Of a DNA stretch of 64,000 nt, positions 19,644-30,696 are shown in pieces. Position 1 is the first letter of the stretch, and each line of letters begins with the position of its first letter. The DNA comes from Rahnella inusitata (GTDB lineage: Bacteria > Pseudomonadota > Gammaproteobacteria > Enterobacterales > Enterobacteriaceae): contig NZ_JYDE01000002.1 in NCBI RefSeq assembly GCF_003263515.1, positions 186,001-250,000 of the forward strand, given 5' to 3'. Below the pieces are notes generated by a model. The model ran no database searches, was not told where the DNA came from, and saw only the letters and a program-made list of their open reading frames with translations. The position numbers and the translations under genes were made by a program.

Positions 19644-20795
19644 CTACATTGCCGCTTTGAAAATCGCAACAATATCCTGATGTGTCCCCTGAATCGGGTT
19701 AGTCAGCGCACAGGCATCGTTCAGCGCGTTGGTGGCCAGCGTATTAAAATCTTCTTCTTTCACATTCAAATCACACAGACCGGCCGGAATACCCACGTCG
19801 CCTGACAGCTGGCGGATCGCATCGATACAGGCTTTGGCACCTTGCTCGTCTGTCATACCGGCGACATCAATGTGCATTGCGGCGGCGATGTCTTTAAGAC
19901 GCGGGCTGGCCACGCGGGCGTTATATTCCTGTACGAACGGAAGCAGCACCGCATTACAGACACCGTGCGGCAGATTGTAGAAACCGCCTAACTGGTGCGC
20001 CATCGCGTGAACATACCCGAGTGACGCGTTATTAAACGCCATCCCGGCCAGGAACTGTGCGTAGGCCATGTTTTCACGCGCTGGCATGTTGGCGCCATCG
20101 TTGACGGCGGTGCGCAGCGAATCGGCAATCATGGTGACCGCTTTCAGCGCACAGGCATCGGTGATCGGATTCGCGGCGCTGGACACATAGGCTTCAATCG
20201 CGTGCGTTAATGCGTCCATACCGGTTGCGGCAGTCAGCCCTTTTGGCATTCCAGCCATCAGATGCGGATCGTTGACGGACATCAGCGGCGTCACATTCTT
20301 ATCGACGATGGCCATTTTGATATGACGTGCTTCATCCGTGATAATGCAAAAGCGGGTCATTTCGGATGCTGTACCGGCGGTGGTGTTAATGGAGATCAGC
20401 GGCAACTGTGGTTTAGCAGAACGGTCAACGCCTTCGTAATCTTTGATGTCGCCGCCGTTAGTGGCGAGCAGGGCGATCCCTTTTGCGCAGTCGTGCGGTG
20501 AACCCCCACCGAGGGAAATCACGCAATCACAGGCATCACGTTGCAGAATTTCCAAACCTTCACGCACATTGCGGGTGGTCGGGTTGGGATGTGTTCCGTG
20601 GTAGATGCTGCTTTGCACATCGCTTTGCGCCAGTAATTCCTGAACCTGTTTTACGACGCCGATATCGAACAGCACTTTATCGGTAACGATCAGCGCGTGG
20701 TGGAAACCGTGCTGTGCGATGGCAGACGCTGCATCGTGGAGTGCGCCTGAACCAATTACGTTGACAGAAGGGATGAAGAAAGTTGCGGTAGCCAT
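19644..20795 (-). CDS. yiaY: Iron-dependent alcohol dehydrogenase (YiaY-like)
   Basis: A 383-aa group III NAD(P)H-linked alcohol dehydrogenase, interconverting alcohols and aldehydes. The NAD-binding loop [14 protein letters not shown] and the iron-ligand segments [13 protein letters not shown] and [16 protein letters not shown] are intact. It matches E. coli YiaY closely along its length, although yiaY lies elsewhere in E. coli, so this may be a relocated ortholog or a close paralog. The substrate is not known. A perfect GntR-type palindrome lies 52 bp upstream. The ribosome site TAAGGA precedes the ATG. Confidence 0.9.
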   Translation of the reverse strand: MATATFFIPSVNVIGSGALHDAASAIAQHGFHHALIVTDKVLFDIGVVKQVQELLAQSDVQSSIYHGTHPNPTTRNVREGLEILQRDACDCVISLGGGSPHDCAKGIALLATNGGDIKDYEGVDRSAKPQLPLISINTTAGTASEMTRFCIITDEARHIKMAIVDKNVTPLMSVNDPHLMAGMPKGLTAATGMDALTHAIEAYVSSAANPITDACALKAVTMIADSLRTAVNDGANMPARENMAYAQFLAGMAFNNASLGYVHAMAHQLGGFYNLPHGVCNAVLLPFVQEYNARVASPRLKDIAAAMHIDVAGMTDEQGAKACIDAIRQLSGDVGIPAGLCDLNVKEEDFNTLATNALNDACALTNPIQGTHQDIVAIFKAAM

Positions 20796-20846
20796 AATGT
20801 ATTTCCTTATTGTTAATTCTTATGAGGTACAAATAAAGCTTATGAT

Positions 20847-20860
20847 TGTTACCGGTAACA
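20847..20860. promoter_or_regulatory. Perfect GntR/IdnR-type operator palindrome
   Basis: TGTTACCGGTAACA is a perfect 14-bp palindrome and matches the operator core of the LacI-family gluconate repressors GntR/IdnR. It lies 52 bp upstream of the alcohol dehydrogenase start, within the expected promoter. This suggests control by a sugar-acid repressor encoded outside the window. Confidence 0.6.
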
Positions 20861-21015
20861 CCGATTGATCTACCGCAATAATTTCTGCTTTTGGTGGGTA
20901 ATAAATAAATTACCTTTATGAATTACAAGGTTATTGTCTCCGGTTTTGATTTCATGGAGACAAATTCATTGATAAATATCCATGAGGTAAACTGTTCAAT
21001 CATTGCTGTGAATAG

Positions 21016-21636
<621 letters not shown>

Positions 21637-21644
21637 TCACAGGA

Positions 21645-23105
21645 TTATTCCTCCAGCGCTTCCTTCGTATCCACCACCGGATAGCCCTGGCCTAACTGAG
21701 CTTGCAACGCTGCCTGTTGCGCCTGTTTTTTCTCTCTTTCCATCAGATACCCCACCAGACTGAGCTGATAGCGACGGATGTTTTCGACGTAATTGTAGGC
21801 CTGAGTCCCACGCGCATAGCCGTAGGTTGTGCGGCCGATATAACGTTTTTGATTCAGCATCGGCAACCGCTGTTTTACATCCGCCCAGCTGTCGGGGTTG
21901 GCTTTCTGCTGCGCCGTCAGCTTACGGGCATCCAGCATGTGGCCGTAACCCATGTTATACGCGGCAAGGGCAAACCAGATTTTCTCATCCTGCGGAATGG
22001 TTTCCGGCATCTTTTCCATCAGCCTCGATAGATAGAGCGCACCGCCGCGAATACTTTGCTCTGCATCGGTTCTGTCATCCACGTCCAGCCCGGATGCCGT
22101 TGCACGGGTTAACATCATCACGCCACGCACGCCGGTCGGTGATTTGGCCTGTGGATCCCAATGTGATTCCTGATAAGCAATAGCAGCCAGCAACCGCCAG
22201 TCGATGTCCTGTGCGTACTTTTCAAACAGCGGCTGCAGATCCGGCAGCGTTTTGTCGATGGCATTGAGGAAGGTGCGAGTATCGACGTAATCGAAGTCGC
22301 CTACGTGGCCGAGGTATTTTTCCTCGAGTTTCTCCAGCGTACCGTCGTCGGCAATCTGGCTGAAAAAATCCAGCATGGCGGCGGAGAGGCTGTCATCGTC
22401 CGGCTGCTTGCGGTAATACCAGGTGACGGGTTCATCTTCGGTGACGTCGAAGGCAACGGCCAGACGCGGATACACACGCTGCATCAGTGCAATAGTCACG
22501 GAATCGCCCAGAGTGTAATCCAGCGTGCCGTTTTCCACCTGTTGCAGCAGGTCGCGCGGCGACATCTTGTCTGTGGTGCTCCACGTCAGGTTAGGGAATT
22601 TTTTGCCCGCGGCTTCGAGCGTCGCAATATGCGCGGTGCCAGCGGAAACCATGAGCGTGCCTTTAATGTCGGCGAAGCTTTTCGGGCGTGCGGCACCCTG
22701 CCGGTAAACCAGCTGCTGCGAAATGGAATAGTATTCTGGCCCGGCCCGGTAGTTTTTCAGCCGTTCATTGTTGTAAACCAGACCCGATGCCAGCATGTCG
22801 GCTTTATCGTGGTCCAGCTCACTGAACATGGCGTCAACGGTGGTGTGCTGAGAGACGACCAGCGTCACGCCCAGATAATCTGCAAAGCGTTTCGCCAGCT
22901 CGTAATCGAAGCCGAGATTACCTTCCGGGGAGTCCATAAAAGTCAGTGGAGAATTGAGCGTGCTGACGCGCAATTCTCCACGGGATTTTATTTGATCCAA
23001 CTGGTCGCCATCACCCCTGTGCCACGGCACGGCAGGCCATAAGGCCAGCGCCAGCAACAGGGCGGCAATCCCCATCAGGACATAATTAATTTTTAGTCGC
23101 GTCAA
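21645..23105 (-). CDS. mltF: Membrane-bound lytic murein transglycosylase F
   Basis: Cleaves peptidoglycan glycan strands to 1,6-anhydro products. An N-terminal membrane segment ([19 protein letters not shown]) is followed by a solute-binding-protein-3-like domain (about 45-265) and a SLT goose-lysozyme domain. The catalytic Glu lies in [19 protein letters not shown]. The best start is TTG 23105, giving [10 protein letters not shown], aligned with MKKLKINYL of E. coli. The open frame extends to 23213 without similarity. From 23105 it is 486 aa, shorter than E. coli at the C-terminus. Confidence 0.92.
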   Translation of the reverse strand: MTRLKINYVLMGIAALLLALALWPAVPWHRGDGDQLDQIKSRGELRVSTLNSPLTFMDSPEGNLGFDYELAKRFADYLGVTLVVSQHTTVDAMFSELDHDKADMLASGLVYNNERLKNYRAGPEYYSISQQLVYRQGAARPKSFADIKGTLMVSAGTAHIATLEAAGKKFPNLTWSTTDKMSPRDLLQQVENGTLDYTLGDSVTIALMQRVYPRLAVAFDVTEDEPVTWYYRKQPDDDSLSAAMLDFFSQIADDGTLEKLEEKYLGHVGDFDYVDTRTFLNAIDKTLPDLQPLFEKYAQDIDWRLLAAIAYQESHWDPQAKSPTGVRGVMMLTRATASGLDVDDRTDAEQSIRGGALYLSRLMEKMPETIPQDEKIWFALAAYNMGYGHMLDARKLTAQQKANPDSWADVKQRLPMLNQKRYIGRTTYGYARGTQAYNYVENIRRYQLSLVGYLMEREKKQAQQAALQAQLGQGYPVVDTKEALEE

Positions 23106-23270
23106 ATAGTTATCTCGCTGCGGCGCTCTTGTTTTTATACGATATGCTGTGCAGTTAGTATGGTTATATCCCCAGTGCTGACGCATTTTGCTCAACAAAA
23201 CGGCAGTCTGCAACTTTATTCATAATGCCCGCACAAAATGTCCGCCTATAAATGAATATCAATATTCCCT

Positions 23271-23309
23271 GCGCAAACGGTTTCGTCGGGCGATGGCTTT
23301 CTTTATAAT
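23271..23309 (+). promoter_or_regulatory. purL promoter with PurR operator
   Basis: GCGCAAACGGTTTCGT (23271-23286) matches the PurR consensus ACGCAAACGTTTTCGT at 14 of 16 positions. Its right end occupies the -35 position, 17 bp before a perfect -10 TATAAT (23304-23309). Repression by PurR with hypoxanthine or guanine is therefore expected. Confidence 0.82.
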
Positions 23310-23383
23310 AGGCCGCGTTTTCCCCCTGTTGCGCCCAATGAAGCACTGTGGTCAGTGTCTTCGAAGACGAGAGATCTGTGATT

Positions 23384-26300
23384 ATGGAAATACTGCGTGG
23401 TTCGCCCGCTTTGTCGGCTTTTCGCATTAACAAATTGTTGTCCCGCTGTCAGGATGCCCACCTTCCGGTCAGCGATGTCTACGCCGAATATGTACACTTT
23501 GCCGATGTCAGCGCACCGCTGAGTTCGGACGAACAAACCAAGTTACAACGCCTCCTGAAATACGGTCCTTCTCTCGCTGAACACGCTCCAACTGGCCGCT
23601 TACTGCTGGTCACTCCACGTCCCGGCACCATTTCTCCGTGGTCTTCCAAAGCCACTGACATCGCTCACAACTGCGGTTTATCTCAGGTGCTGCGTCTGGA
23701 GCGCGGTCTGGCATTCTACGTACAGGCACCGCAACTGACCGACGCGCAATGGGCACAGCTGGGCGCATTGCTGCATGACCGGATGATGGAAACCCTCTTC
23801 GGTAAGCTGGAAGACGCCAGCGCTTTGTTCGCACAACATCAGCCCGCGCCGGTACAGCATGTAGATATTCTTGGCGAAGGTCGCAGCGCGCTGGAAAGCG
23901 CCAACACCAAACTGGGTCTGGCGCTGGCGCAGGACGAAATTGACTACCTGATGGAAGCCTTTACGTCGTTGGGGCGCAACCCGACTGACATCGAACTCTA
24001 TATGTTCGCGCAGGCTAACTCCGAACACTGCCGCCACAAAATCTTCAACGCTGACTGGGTTATCGACGGCGAAACGCAGCCGAAATCCCTGTTTAAGATG
24101 ATCAAAAATACCTTCGAACAGACGCCGGACTACGTGCTTTCTGCGTATAAAGATAACGCCGCTGTGATGGAAGGTTCGCAGGTTGGCCGTTTTTACGCCG
24201 ATGCGAAAGACGGTCTGTACGATTTCCATCAGGAGCAGGCGCATATCCTGATGAAGGTCGAGACCCACAATCACCCGACGGCAATTTCTCCGTGGCCGGG
24301 CGCGGCAACGGGATCCGGTGGTGAAATCCGTGACGAAGGCGCAACCGGTCGCGGGGCAAAACCAAAAGCGGGTCTGGTCGGTTTCTCCGTTTCTAACCTG
24401 CGAATTCCGGGCTTTGAACAGCCGTGGGAAGAAGATTTCGGTAAGCCGGATCGCATCGTTACCGCGCTCGATATCATGACCGACGGTCCGCTGGGCGGCG
24501 CAGCGTTCAACAATGAATTTGGTCGCCCGGCGCTGTTGGGCTACTTCCGTACTTACGAAGAAAACGTCAACAGCCACAACGGCCCGGAGCTGCGCGGTTA
24601 CCACAAACCGATCATGCTGGCGGGAGGCATTGGTAACATCCGTGCCGATCACGTGCAAAAAGGCGAGATCACCGTTGGTGCGAAGTTGATTGTCCTCGGC
24701 GGTCCTGCGATGAATATCGGTCTGGGCGGCGGTGCGGCTTCTTCTATGGCCTCTGGCCAGTCCGATGCTGATCTGGATTTTGCTTCCGTACAGCGCGATA
24801 ACCCGGAAATGGAACGTCGCTGCCAGGAAGTCATCGATCGCTGCTGGCAGCTCGGTGAAGACAACCCGATTCTGTTCATCCATGACGTCGGCGCGGGCGG
24901 CTTATCCAACGCCATGCCGGAACTGGTAAGCGACGGCAACCGTGGCGGCCGCTTCCAGTTGCGCGATATCCTCAACGACGAGCCGGGCATGAGCCCGCTG
25001 GAAGTCTGGTGTAACGAATCTCAGGAACGTTACGTGATGGCGGTCGCACCTGCTCAGCTCGAACAGTTCGATGCCATCTGTAAACGCGAGCGCGCGCCTT
25101 ACGCCGTGATCGGCGAAGCGACAGAAGAAATGCACTTGTCTCTGGAAGACAACCATTTCGACAACCAGCCGATTGATATGCCGCTGGACGTGCTGCTCGG
25201 CAAAACGCCGAAAATGACCCGTGACGTCACGACGCTGAAAGCGAACGGTGATGACCTTAACGCGGAAAATATTCAGATCGCTGAAGCAGTAAAACGCGTG
25301 ATGCATCTGCCTGCGGTGGCAGAGAAAACTTTCCTGATCACTATCGGCGACCGTACGGTTACCGGCATGGTTGCGCGTGATCAGATGGTCGGCCCGTGGC
25401 AGATCCCTGTCGCTGACTGCGCCGTCACCACTGCCAGCCTCGACAGCTATTATGGCGAAGCGATGTCTCTGGGCGAACGTGCACCGATTGCGCTGCTGGA
25501 CTTCGCCGCTTCCGGGCGCATGGCCGTCGGCGAAGCGCTGACCAACATCGCGGCGGTGGAAATTGGCAGCCTCAAGCGCGTGAAGCTTTCTGCTAACTGG
25601 ATGTCAGCGGCCGGTCATCCGGGCGAAGATGCCGGTCTGTACGCGGCGGTGAAAGCCGTGGGTGAAGAGCTTTGTCCGGCGCTGGGTATCACCATACCTG
25701 TGGGCAAAGACTCTATGTCGATGAAAACCCGCTGGCAGGAAGGCAACGAACAACGCGAGATGACGTCACCGCTGTCCCTGGTTATCACCGCGTTTGCCCG
25801 CGTCGAAGACGTGCGTCATACCGTGACGCCACAGCTGCGCACGGATAAAGGCGATACCGCGCTGCTGCTGGTGGATCTGGGTGCCGGTCATAATGCGCTG
25901 GGTGCAACGGCGCTGGCACAGGTTTATCGTCAGTTGGGTAATACCCCTGCTGACGTGCGCAGTGCAGAACAGCTCGGTGGCTTCTTCAATGCTATGCAGG
26001 CGCTGGTCTCTGAGCAGAAACTGCTGGCTTACCATGACCGTTCCGACGGCGGTTTGCTGGTCACGCTCGCCGAGATGGCCTTTGCTGGTCATTGCGGCCT
26101 GACGGCGGATATCGCTGCACTCGGCAATGACGCGCTGGCGGCCTTGTTCAATGAGGAGCTGGGTGCGGTGATTCAGGTTCGCGCAGAGGACCGTGATGCC
26201 GTTGAGCAGACGCTGGCGAAATTTGGCCTGGCGGATTGCACGCATTACCTCGGTACAGTGGAAACCGGCGACCGTTTCATCATCACTCATGGCGACAAAC

Positions 26301-27274
26301 CGGTGTACAGCGAAAGCCGCACCACGTTGCGTACCTGGTGGGCGGAAACCACCTGGCAGATGCAGCGTCTGCGTGATAACCCGGAATGTGCCGATCAGGA
26401 ACATCAGGCCAAAACGCACGATCTCGATCCGGGTCTGAACGTCAAACTGACGTTCGCACCTGACGAAGACGTTGCTGCGCCTTACATCGCCAAAGGTGCG
26501 CGTCCGAAAGTCGCGGTGCTGCGTGAGCAGGGTGTGAACTCTCACGTGGAAATGGCAGCCGCCTTCCACCGCGCAGGTTTCGACGCAGTAGACGTCCACA
26601 TGAGTGATCTGCTGGCCGGTCGCCGTGATTTGCAGGATTTCCACACGCTGGTAGCGTGCGGCGGGTTCTCCTACGGTGACGTGCTGGGCGCAGGTGAAGG
26701 CTGGGCGAAGTCTGTCCTGTTCAACGACCGCGTGCGTGAAGAGTTCGCCGAGTTCTTCCATCGTCCGCAAACACTGGCGCTGGGCGTGTGTAACGGCTGT
26801 CAGATGATGTCCAACCTGAAAGAGCTGATTCCGGGCGCAGAACACTGGCCACGCTTTGTGCGTAACCTGTCTGACCGCTTCGAAGCGCGCTTCAGTCTGG
26901 TAGAAGTGACCGCCAGCCCGTCGATGTTCATGCAGGGCATGGCCGGTTCACGTATGCCAATTGCGGTTTCACACGGCGAAGGCCATGTGGAAGTGCGAGA
27001 CGCTGCGCATCTGGCACAGATTGAGCACAGCAATCTGGTGGCGCTACGCTTTGTGGATAACCACGGTCAGGTGACGGAAAACTATCCGGCGAATCCGAAC
27101 GGTTCACCGAACGGGATTACTGCAGTCACAAACCTGTCAGGTCGCGTTACCGTAATGATGCCGCATCCTGAGCGAGTCTTCCGTACCGTCAGTAACTCCT
27201 GGCACCCGGAAGAGTGGGGCGAAGATAGCCCGTGGATGCGTATGTTCCGTAATGCGCGTAAACAGTTGGGCTGA
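23384..27274 (+). CDS. purL: Phosphoribosylformylglycinamidine synthase PurL
   Basis: Large single-chain enzyme converting FGAR to FGAM with glutamine and ATP, the fourth step of purine synthesis. It is 1296 aa from ATG 23384, one residue longer than E. coli. The synthetase half contains [20 protein letters not shown] and [11 protein letters not shown]. The C-terminal glutaminase domain has the nucleophile Cys in [10 protein letters not shown] and the catalytic His/Glu in [14 protein letters not shown] two codons upstream (23378) is a possible alternative start. The gene normally precedes glmY and glrK in E. coli, but those are not found downstream here. Confidence 0.97.
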   Translation: MEILRGSPALSAFRINKLLSRCQDAHLPVSDVYAEYVHFADVSAPLSSDEQTKLQRLLKYGPSLAEHAPTGRLLLVTPRPGTISPWSSKATDIAHNCGLSQVLRLERGLAFYVQAPQLTDAQWAQLGALLHDRMMETLFGKLEDASALFAQHQPAPVQHVDILGEGRSALESANTKLGLALAQDEIDYLMEAFTSLGRNPTDIELYMFAQANSEHCRHKIFNADWVIDGETQPKSLFKMIKNTFEQTPDYVLSAYKDNAAVMEGSQVGRFYADAKDGLYDFHQEQAHILMKVETHNHPTAISPWPGAATGSGGEIRDEGATGRGAKPKAGLVGFSVSNLRIPGFEQPWEEDFGKPDRIVTALDIMTDGPLGGAAFNNEFGRPALLGYFRTYEENVNSHNGPELRGYHKPIMLAGGIGNIRADHVQKGEITVGAKLIVLGGPAMNIGLGGGAASSMASGQSDADLDFASVQRDNPEMERRCQEVIDRCWQLGEDNPILFIHDVGAGGLSNAMPELVSDGNRGGRFQLRDILNDEPGMSPLEVWCNESQERYVMAVAPAQLEQFDAICKRERAPYAVIGEATEEMHLSLEDNHFDNQPIDMPLDVLLGKTPKMTRDVTTLKANGDDLNAENIQIAEAVKRVMHLPAVAEKTFLITIGDRTVTGMVARDQMVGPWQIPVADCAVTTASLDSYYGEAMSLGERAPIALLDFAASGRMAVGEALTNIAAVEIGSLKRVKLSANWMSAAGHPGEDAGLYAAVKAVGEELCPALGITIPVGKDSMSMKTRWQEGNEQREMTSPLSLVITAFARVEDVRHTVTPQLRTDKGDTALLLVDLGAGHNALGATALAQVYRQLGNTPADVRSAEQLGGFFNAMQALVSEQKLLAYHDRSDGGLLVTLAEMAFAGHCGLTADIAALGNDALAALFNEELGAVIQVRAEDRDAVEQTLAKFGLADCTHYLGTVETGDRFIITHGDKPVYSESRTTLRTWWAETTWQMQRLRDNPECADQEHQAKTHDLDPGLNVKLTFAPDEDVAAPYIAKGARPKVAVLREQGVNSHVEMAAAFHRAGFDAVDVHMSDLLAGRRDLQDFHTLVACGGFSYGDVLGAGEGWAKSVLFNDRVREEFAEFFHRPQTLALGVCNGCQMMSNLKELIPGAEHWPRFVRNLSDRFEARFSLVEVTASPSMFMQGMAGSRMPIAVSHGEGHVEVRDAAHLAQIEHSNLVALRFVDNHGQVTENYPANPNGSPNGITAVTNLSGRVTVMMPHPERVFRTVSNSWHPEEWGEDSPWMRMFRNARKQLG

Positions 27275-27302
27275 TACGCCAAATTGCGTCAGTAATAAAA
27301 AT

Positions 27303-27331
27303 CCGCAGCGCGAAAGCCCTGCGGTTTTTTT
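27303..27331 (+). terminator. purL terminator
   Basis: The stem CCGCAG/CTGCGG with extra pairs around a CGCGAAAGCC loop is followed by seven Ts, 29 bp after the stop. Confidence 0.9.
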
Positions 27332-27439
27332 ATATCTGCACGCCACAAAATATGTGGCCTTGAGAAGTCAGATCCCCTAAATGTAAATTAATGTTTCAGT
27401 ATTTTTTTGTGCGACAATTCATAACCTATTGTTTTTAAA

Positions 27440-27474
27440 TGTTTATAAAAAATCACATCTGCATTGTTTATGAT
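27440..27474 (+). promoter_or_regulatory. Candidate PhoP-type promoter of first pagP
   Basis: TGTTTA (27440-27445), a match to the PhoP half-site (T/G)GTTTA, lies 29 bp before a -10-like TATGAT (27469-27474). The second half-site (AATCAC) is poor. The same half-site and the same TTGTTTATGAT string precede the second pagP. pagP is PhoP-controlled in E. coli and Salmonella; here it is an inference. Confidence 0.35.
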
Positions 27475-27553
27475 TACTTAATGCATGATTCAATATTTAT
27501 ATAGTTTTTACATTATATGATGCCCCGGTCAAATTAACAGGGCGTTCATTTCA

Positions 27554-28177
27554 ATGAAAAATATCCGTTTATTAAATCTAAGCGCAATATTCTCTTTTTC
27601 AATTTATGCTGCTTTTTTACTTACCGCTAACCCTGCGCAGGCAGAGGAAAGTGTGATAGTTCCGCAAACTCAAACTGTTTCTGAACAGGGTAATAACGAA
27701 AGTTTATGGTCTGCATATAAAAATAATATTGCGGAAACCTGGAATGCTCCGCAGCACCAGGATCTCTTTCTGCCCGTATTAACACGCCACAATCGTCATA
27801 CTCACAGTGAAAAACAAATTGATGGATATAACGAACATCCATGGGGCGGGGGTTACGGTGTTTCTCGCTATGATAAAAAAGGAAACTGGCATGCGCTTTA
27901 TGCTATGGCGTTTAAAGACTCCTTTAATAAATGGGAACCCGTTGCCGGTTATGGTTATGAAAAGATATGGCAACCCCTGAATGATAAAGAATTCCGTTTA
28001 GGCGCCGGATATATTACTGCCGTCTCGGCGCGTGATAATTATGATTACGTTCCTTTCCCGATGGTTCTGCCTCTGGTTTCAGCAGGCTATTCCCGGCTGA
28101 CGTTCCAGGCAACTTACGTGCCAGGCGCCAACAGCAAAGGTAATGTACTTTTTGGCTGGTTCCGCTTTCAGTTTTGA
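27554..28177 (+). CDS. pagP: Lipid A palmitoyltransferase PagP, divergent copy
   Basis: Outer-membrane beta-barrel enzyme that moves a palmitate from phospholipid to lipid A. The 207-aa product has a signal peptide cleaved after NPAQA (residue 30). Catalytic residues corresponding to E. coli His33, Asp76 and Ser77 are present as His79, Asp122 and Ser123. The hydrocarbon-ruler Gly88 is kept as Gly134. It ends FRFQF, a barrel-assembly signal. Compared with the next gene it has lost several usual residues: TRHNRHTHSEK replaces [12 protein letters not shown], and the ruler-adjacent Trp is Tyr. It is probably still folded; its acyl specificity may differ. Confidence 0.9.
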   Translation: MKNIRLLNLSAIFSFSIYAAFLLTANPAQAEESVIVPQTQTVSEQGNNESLWSAYKNNIAETWNAPQHQDLFLPVLTRHNRHTHSEKQIDGYNEHPWGGGYGVSRYDKKGNWHALYAMAFKDSFNKWEPVAGYGYEKIWQPLNDKEFRLGAGYITAVSARDNYDYVPFPMVLPLVSAGYSRLTFQATYVPGANSKGNVLFGWFRFQF

Positions 28178-28374
28178 TAATTAATTTAATTACTTTAGTT
28201 TAATAATAGGATAATTCTCGCAGCCTCTCTGCGGATATTCTGAGTGTTCTGGGGATTCTAGGTGGTAATTGTATAAACAGAATCTAAATCATTTAAGGAT
28301 AATTCTGATAATACATAATTTAAACGCTTTAAATTCATTAGATTAACGGCAATAAGGTTTTTTCGTTATACCTA
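28178..28374. other. AT-rich spacer between the two pagP genes
   Basis: About 200 bp of AT-rich sequence without an ORF of note. It lacks a clear rho-independent terminator after the first pagP, so some read-through into the second copy is possible. Confidence 0.5.
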
Positions 28375-28408
28375 CGTTTACTTTATTGAGCCAGGCTTTG
28401 TTTATGAT
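28375..28408 (+). promoter_or_regulatory. Candidate PhoP-type promoter of second pagP
   Basis: CGTTTA (28375-28380) is 28 bp before TATGAT (28403-28408), nearly the same spacing as upstream of the first pagP. The predicted leader is only about 18 nt. The second PhoP half-site is weak, so the assignment is tentative. Confidence 0.35.
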
Positions 28409-28432
28409 ACTACCTCAATGCAGGGAGTTATT

Positions 28433-29050
28433 ATGAAAATGCTAATCAATAAAGTCATAGCTGGTTTCATTGTGGTGGTGACATTAGGGTTAAGTTCGCC
28501 AGTCTGGGCATCCAATAGCGGGCTGGACCCGATGAACACCCCCAATAAAGATGGCACGCAGTCCATTTTTCCGCAGATGTGGGATACTTTCAAAGATAAC
28601 GTGTCCAGCACCTGGAACGATTCTGATTCCCAGGACCTCTATCTGCCGGTCATTACCTGGCACAACCGCCTGGCTTATGACAAAGAAAAAACTGACAGAT
28701 ATAACGAACGTCCGTGGGGCGGAGGTTATGGTATTTCCCGATATGATGAGAAAGGAAACTGGAACGGCATCTATTTTATGGCGTTTAAAGACTCACATAA
28801 TAAATGGCAACCGATCGGGGGTTATGGCTGGGAAAAAATATGGCAGCCAATGAATGATAAAGATTTTCGTTTAGGATTAGGTTATACGGCGGCGGTCACT
28901 GCGCGAGATGACTATAAATATATTCCTATTCCGATCGTATTACCGCTGGCTTCGGTTGGCTATGACAAACTCACTTTTCAGGCGACCTATATTCCCGGTA
29001 CTCACAACAATGGCAACGTGTTCTTTGCCTGGCTGCGTTATCAGTTCTGA
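28433..29050 (+). CDS. pagP: Lipid A palmitoyltransferase PagP, canonical copy
   Basis: Second, tandem PagP of 205 aa. The start at ATG 28433 follows a GGGAG site; an ATG at 28418 is in frame but gives a less typical signal peptide. The signal peptide ends SSPVWA (residue 27). The core [19 protein letters not shown] and PWGGGYG is nearly identical to E. coli PagP. Catalytic equivalents are His77, Asp120 and Ser121, the ruler residue is Gly132, and the C-terminus is WLRYQF. This copy is the likely main enzyme for lipid A palmitoylation. Confidence 0.95.
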   Translation: MKMLINKVIAGFIVVVTLGLSSPVWASNSGLDPMNTPNKDGTQSIFPQMWDTFKDNVSSTWNDSDSQDLYLPVITWHNRLAYDKEKTDRYNERPWGGGYGISRYDEKGNWNGIYFMAFKDSHNKWQPIGGYGWEKIWQPMNDKDFRLGLGYTAAVTARDDYKYIPIPIVLPLASVGYDKLTFQATYIPGTHNNGNVFFAWLRYQF

Positions 29051-29141
29051 ATCAGTTTCTTTGTGACTGAACAAAGCCCCGGACGCAGGTTGTGAACCTG
29101 ATCCCCCACTTCTGGTGAATATTCCACTATGCTAGAAATTC

Positions 29142-29183
29142 ATCGCAGGAATCAATCTGTTGGATCCTGCGGTGATTTTTTAT
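29142..29183 (+). terminator. Terminator after second pagP
   Basis: The stem CATCGCAGGA/TCCTGCGGTG, with one internal mismatch and a 14-nt loop, is followed by ATTTTTTATTT. It ends about 40 bp before the next start codon. Confidence 0.75.
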
Positions 29184-29223
29184 TTCAGGGAATCTACAAA
29201 ACTATTCATCAAGAGGATCACTC

Positions 29224-30525
29224 GTGAAAAAAGCATCCCGTTTTCTTGCATTGTCTGCACTTGCCTGCGTTTTGCCGCTCTCTGTGCCTGTCGCTCAGGC
29301 CGCTCAGTCCGATAATTTAGAACTGCAACAGGTGCTGGTGCTTAGCCGCCACGGTATCCGTGCGCCGCTGGTCAATTATGGTGATGTGCTGGCGGAATCC
29401 ACCACGCATACCTGGCCTGTCTGGAAAACTGAAGGCGGCTTGCTGACGCCAAAAGGCGGTCAGGTTTCCGAGCATATGGGACATTATTTCCGCGCCTGGC
29501 TGGCGAAAGACAAACTGCTGCCTGCCGCCGGATGTCCTGCAAACGCGCAAGTCTTCACTTACGCCAACAGTTTGCCGCGCACCATTGATACCGCGAAACA
29601 CTTTACGACCGGCGCTTTCCCCGGCTGTGATGTGGCGGTCATCAACCGCGTGGAAATCGGTAAAATGGATCCGGTCTTTAACCCCATTATTACTGCCGAA
29701 GTGAACGAAACCTTCAAAACCAGCGCGCTGAATTCTGTTAATCAGCATGCGGGTGAGGGCGGTCTGGCGGGGTTGAATCAGCGTCTGAAACCCAATTACC
29801 AACTGCTGGAAAGTATTCTCGATTACAAAAACAGCAAAATCTGTAAAGAGAAACAACAGTGCGATCTGGCATCTCAGCCGTCGGATGTCGTGCTGACGCA
29901 GGGCAAAGAGCCGGGTATTACCGGGCCTCTGCGCATGGCGACCGGTGCGACCGACGCGTTCATGTTGCAGTATTACGAAGGTTTCCCGATGAAAGACATC
30001 GCATGGGGAAAAATCAGTACGCCTGAACAATGGACGAAGCTGGAAACTATCAAAAATCTGTATCACGAGACCCTTTTCGGCTCGCCAGCGATTGCGGCGA
30101 ACGCGGCTAAACCGTTGCTCACCTTTATTGCCGGCTCACTGGATCCAAAACTGGCGAATACCGCTGACGAAAAAGCGGCACAGCAGTCAAAACTGGCCGT
30201 GCTGGTCGGGCATGATTCGAATATCGCCTCGCTGCTCGCCGCGCTGAAAACGCAGGACTACACCTTACCGGGTCAGTACGAACGTACGCCAATCAGCGGC
30301 ACCGTTGTTTTCCAGCGCTGGCATGACAAAAAAGCCAATAAAGATTTGATGAAGATCGAATACATTTATCCGACCGCGAAGCAAATCCGTAACAATGTTG
30401 CGCTGAGTATCAAAAATCCTCCTGAGCGTGTGACGCTGCAAATCGAAGGCTGTGCCGTCGATAAACAGGGGTTCTGCCCGATGGACGAATTCACTCAGGC
30501 TGTGCAGAAAGATCTGCAAGGTTAA
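29224..30525 (+). CDS. agp: Periplasmic histidine acid phosphatase, Agp type
   Basis: A secreted 433-aa phosphatase of the histidine acid family, closest by eye to E. coli glucose-1-phosphatase Agp. The signal peptide is cleaved near VAQA-A (residue 26). The phospho-accepting motif is SRHGIRAP with His43, and the acid motif is GHDSN with His330/Asp331, as in Agp. Conserved blocks include MGHYFRAWLA, ITGPLRMATG and FQRWHDKKANKDLMKIEY. E. coli Agp has RHN rather than RHG in the first motif; the Gly here is the form seen in phytases. Substrate may be glucose-1-phosphate, inositol phosphates or both. Confidence 0.88.
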   Translation: MKKASRFLALSALACVLPLSVPVAQAAQSDNLELQQVLVLSRHGIRAPLVNYGDVLAESTTHTWPVWKTEGGLLTPKGGQVSEHMGHYFRAWLAKDKLLPAAGCPANAQVFTYANSLPRTIDTAKHFTTGAFPGCDVAVINRVEIGKMDPVFNPIITAEVNETFKTSALNSVNQHAGEGGLAGLNQRLKPNYQLLESILDYKNSKICKEKQQCDLASQPSDVVLTQGKEPGITGPLRMATGATDAFMLQYYEGFPMKDIAWGKISTPEQWTKLETIKNLYHETLFGSPAIAANAAKPLLTFIAGSLDPKLANTADEKAAQQSKLAVLVGHDSNIASLLAALKTQDYTLPGQYERTPISGTVVFQRWHDKKANKDLMKIEYIYPTAKQIRNNVALSIKNPPERVTLQIEGCAVDKQGFCPMDEFTQAVQKDLQG

Positions 30526-30546
30526 GCTGAGTTATAAGACGTCTCC

Positions 30547-30569
30547 AGCCCGCTCCGGCGGGCTTTTTT
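30547..30569 (+). terminator. Terminator after agp
   Basis: The perfect stem AGCCCGC/GCGGGCT with a TCCG loop is followed by six Ts, 21 bp after the agp stop. Confidence 0.93.
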
Positions 30570-30696
30570 ACGCCTGAACTGTGCCGCAGGTCTTTAGCGC
30601 TGAACTGGCAATAGAATGCATTTTAAGTCAGTTCGCCGAAGTGCCGGGATGCGGGATAATTTGCCGAAGCCTTTATCATCAGCAGCGCGGAAAATT

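Noticed and set aside
23678-24883. 401-codon open frame antisense to purL
   Set aside because: purL is unmistakable in the other strand; the long opposite frame is a by-product of its GC-rich third positions.
25766-26845. 359-codon open frame antisense to purL
   Set aside because: Same reason; no recognisable domain and no ribosome site.
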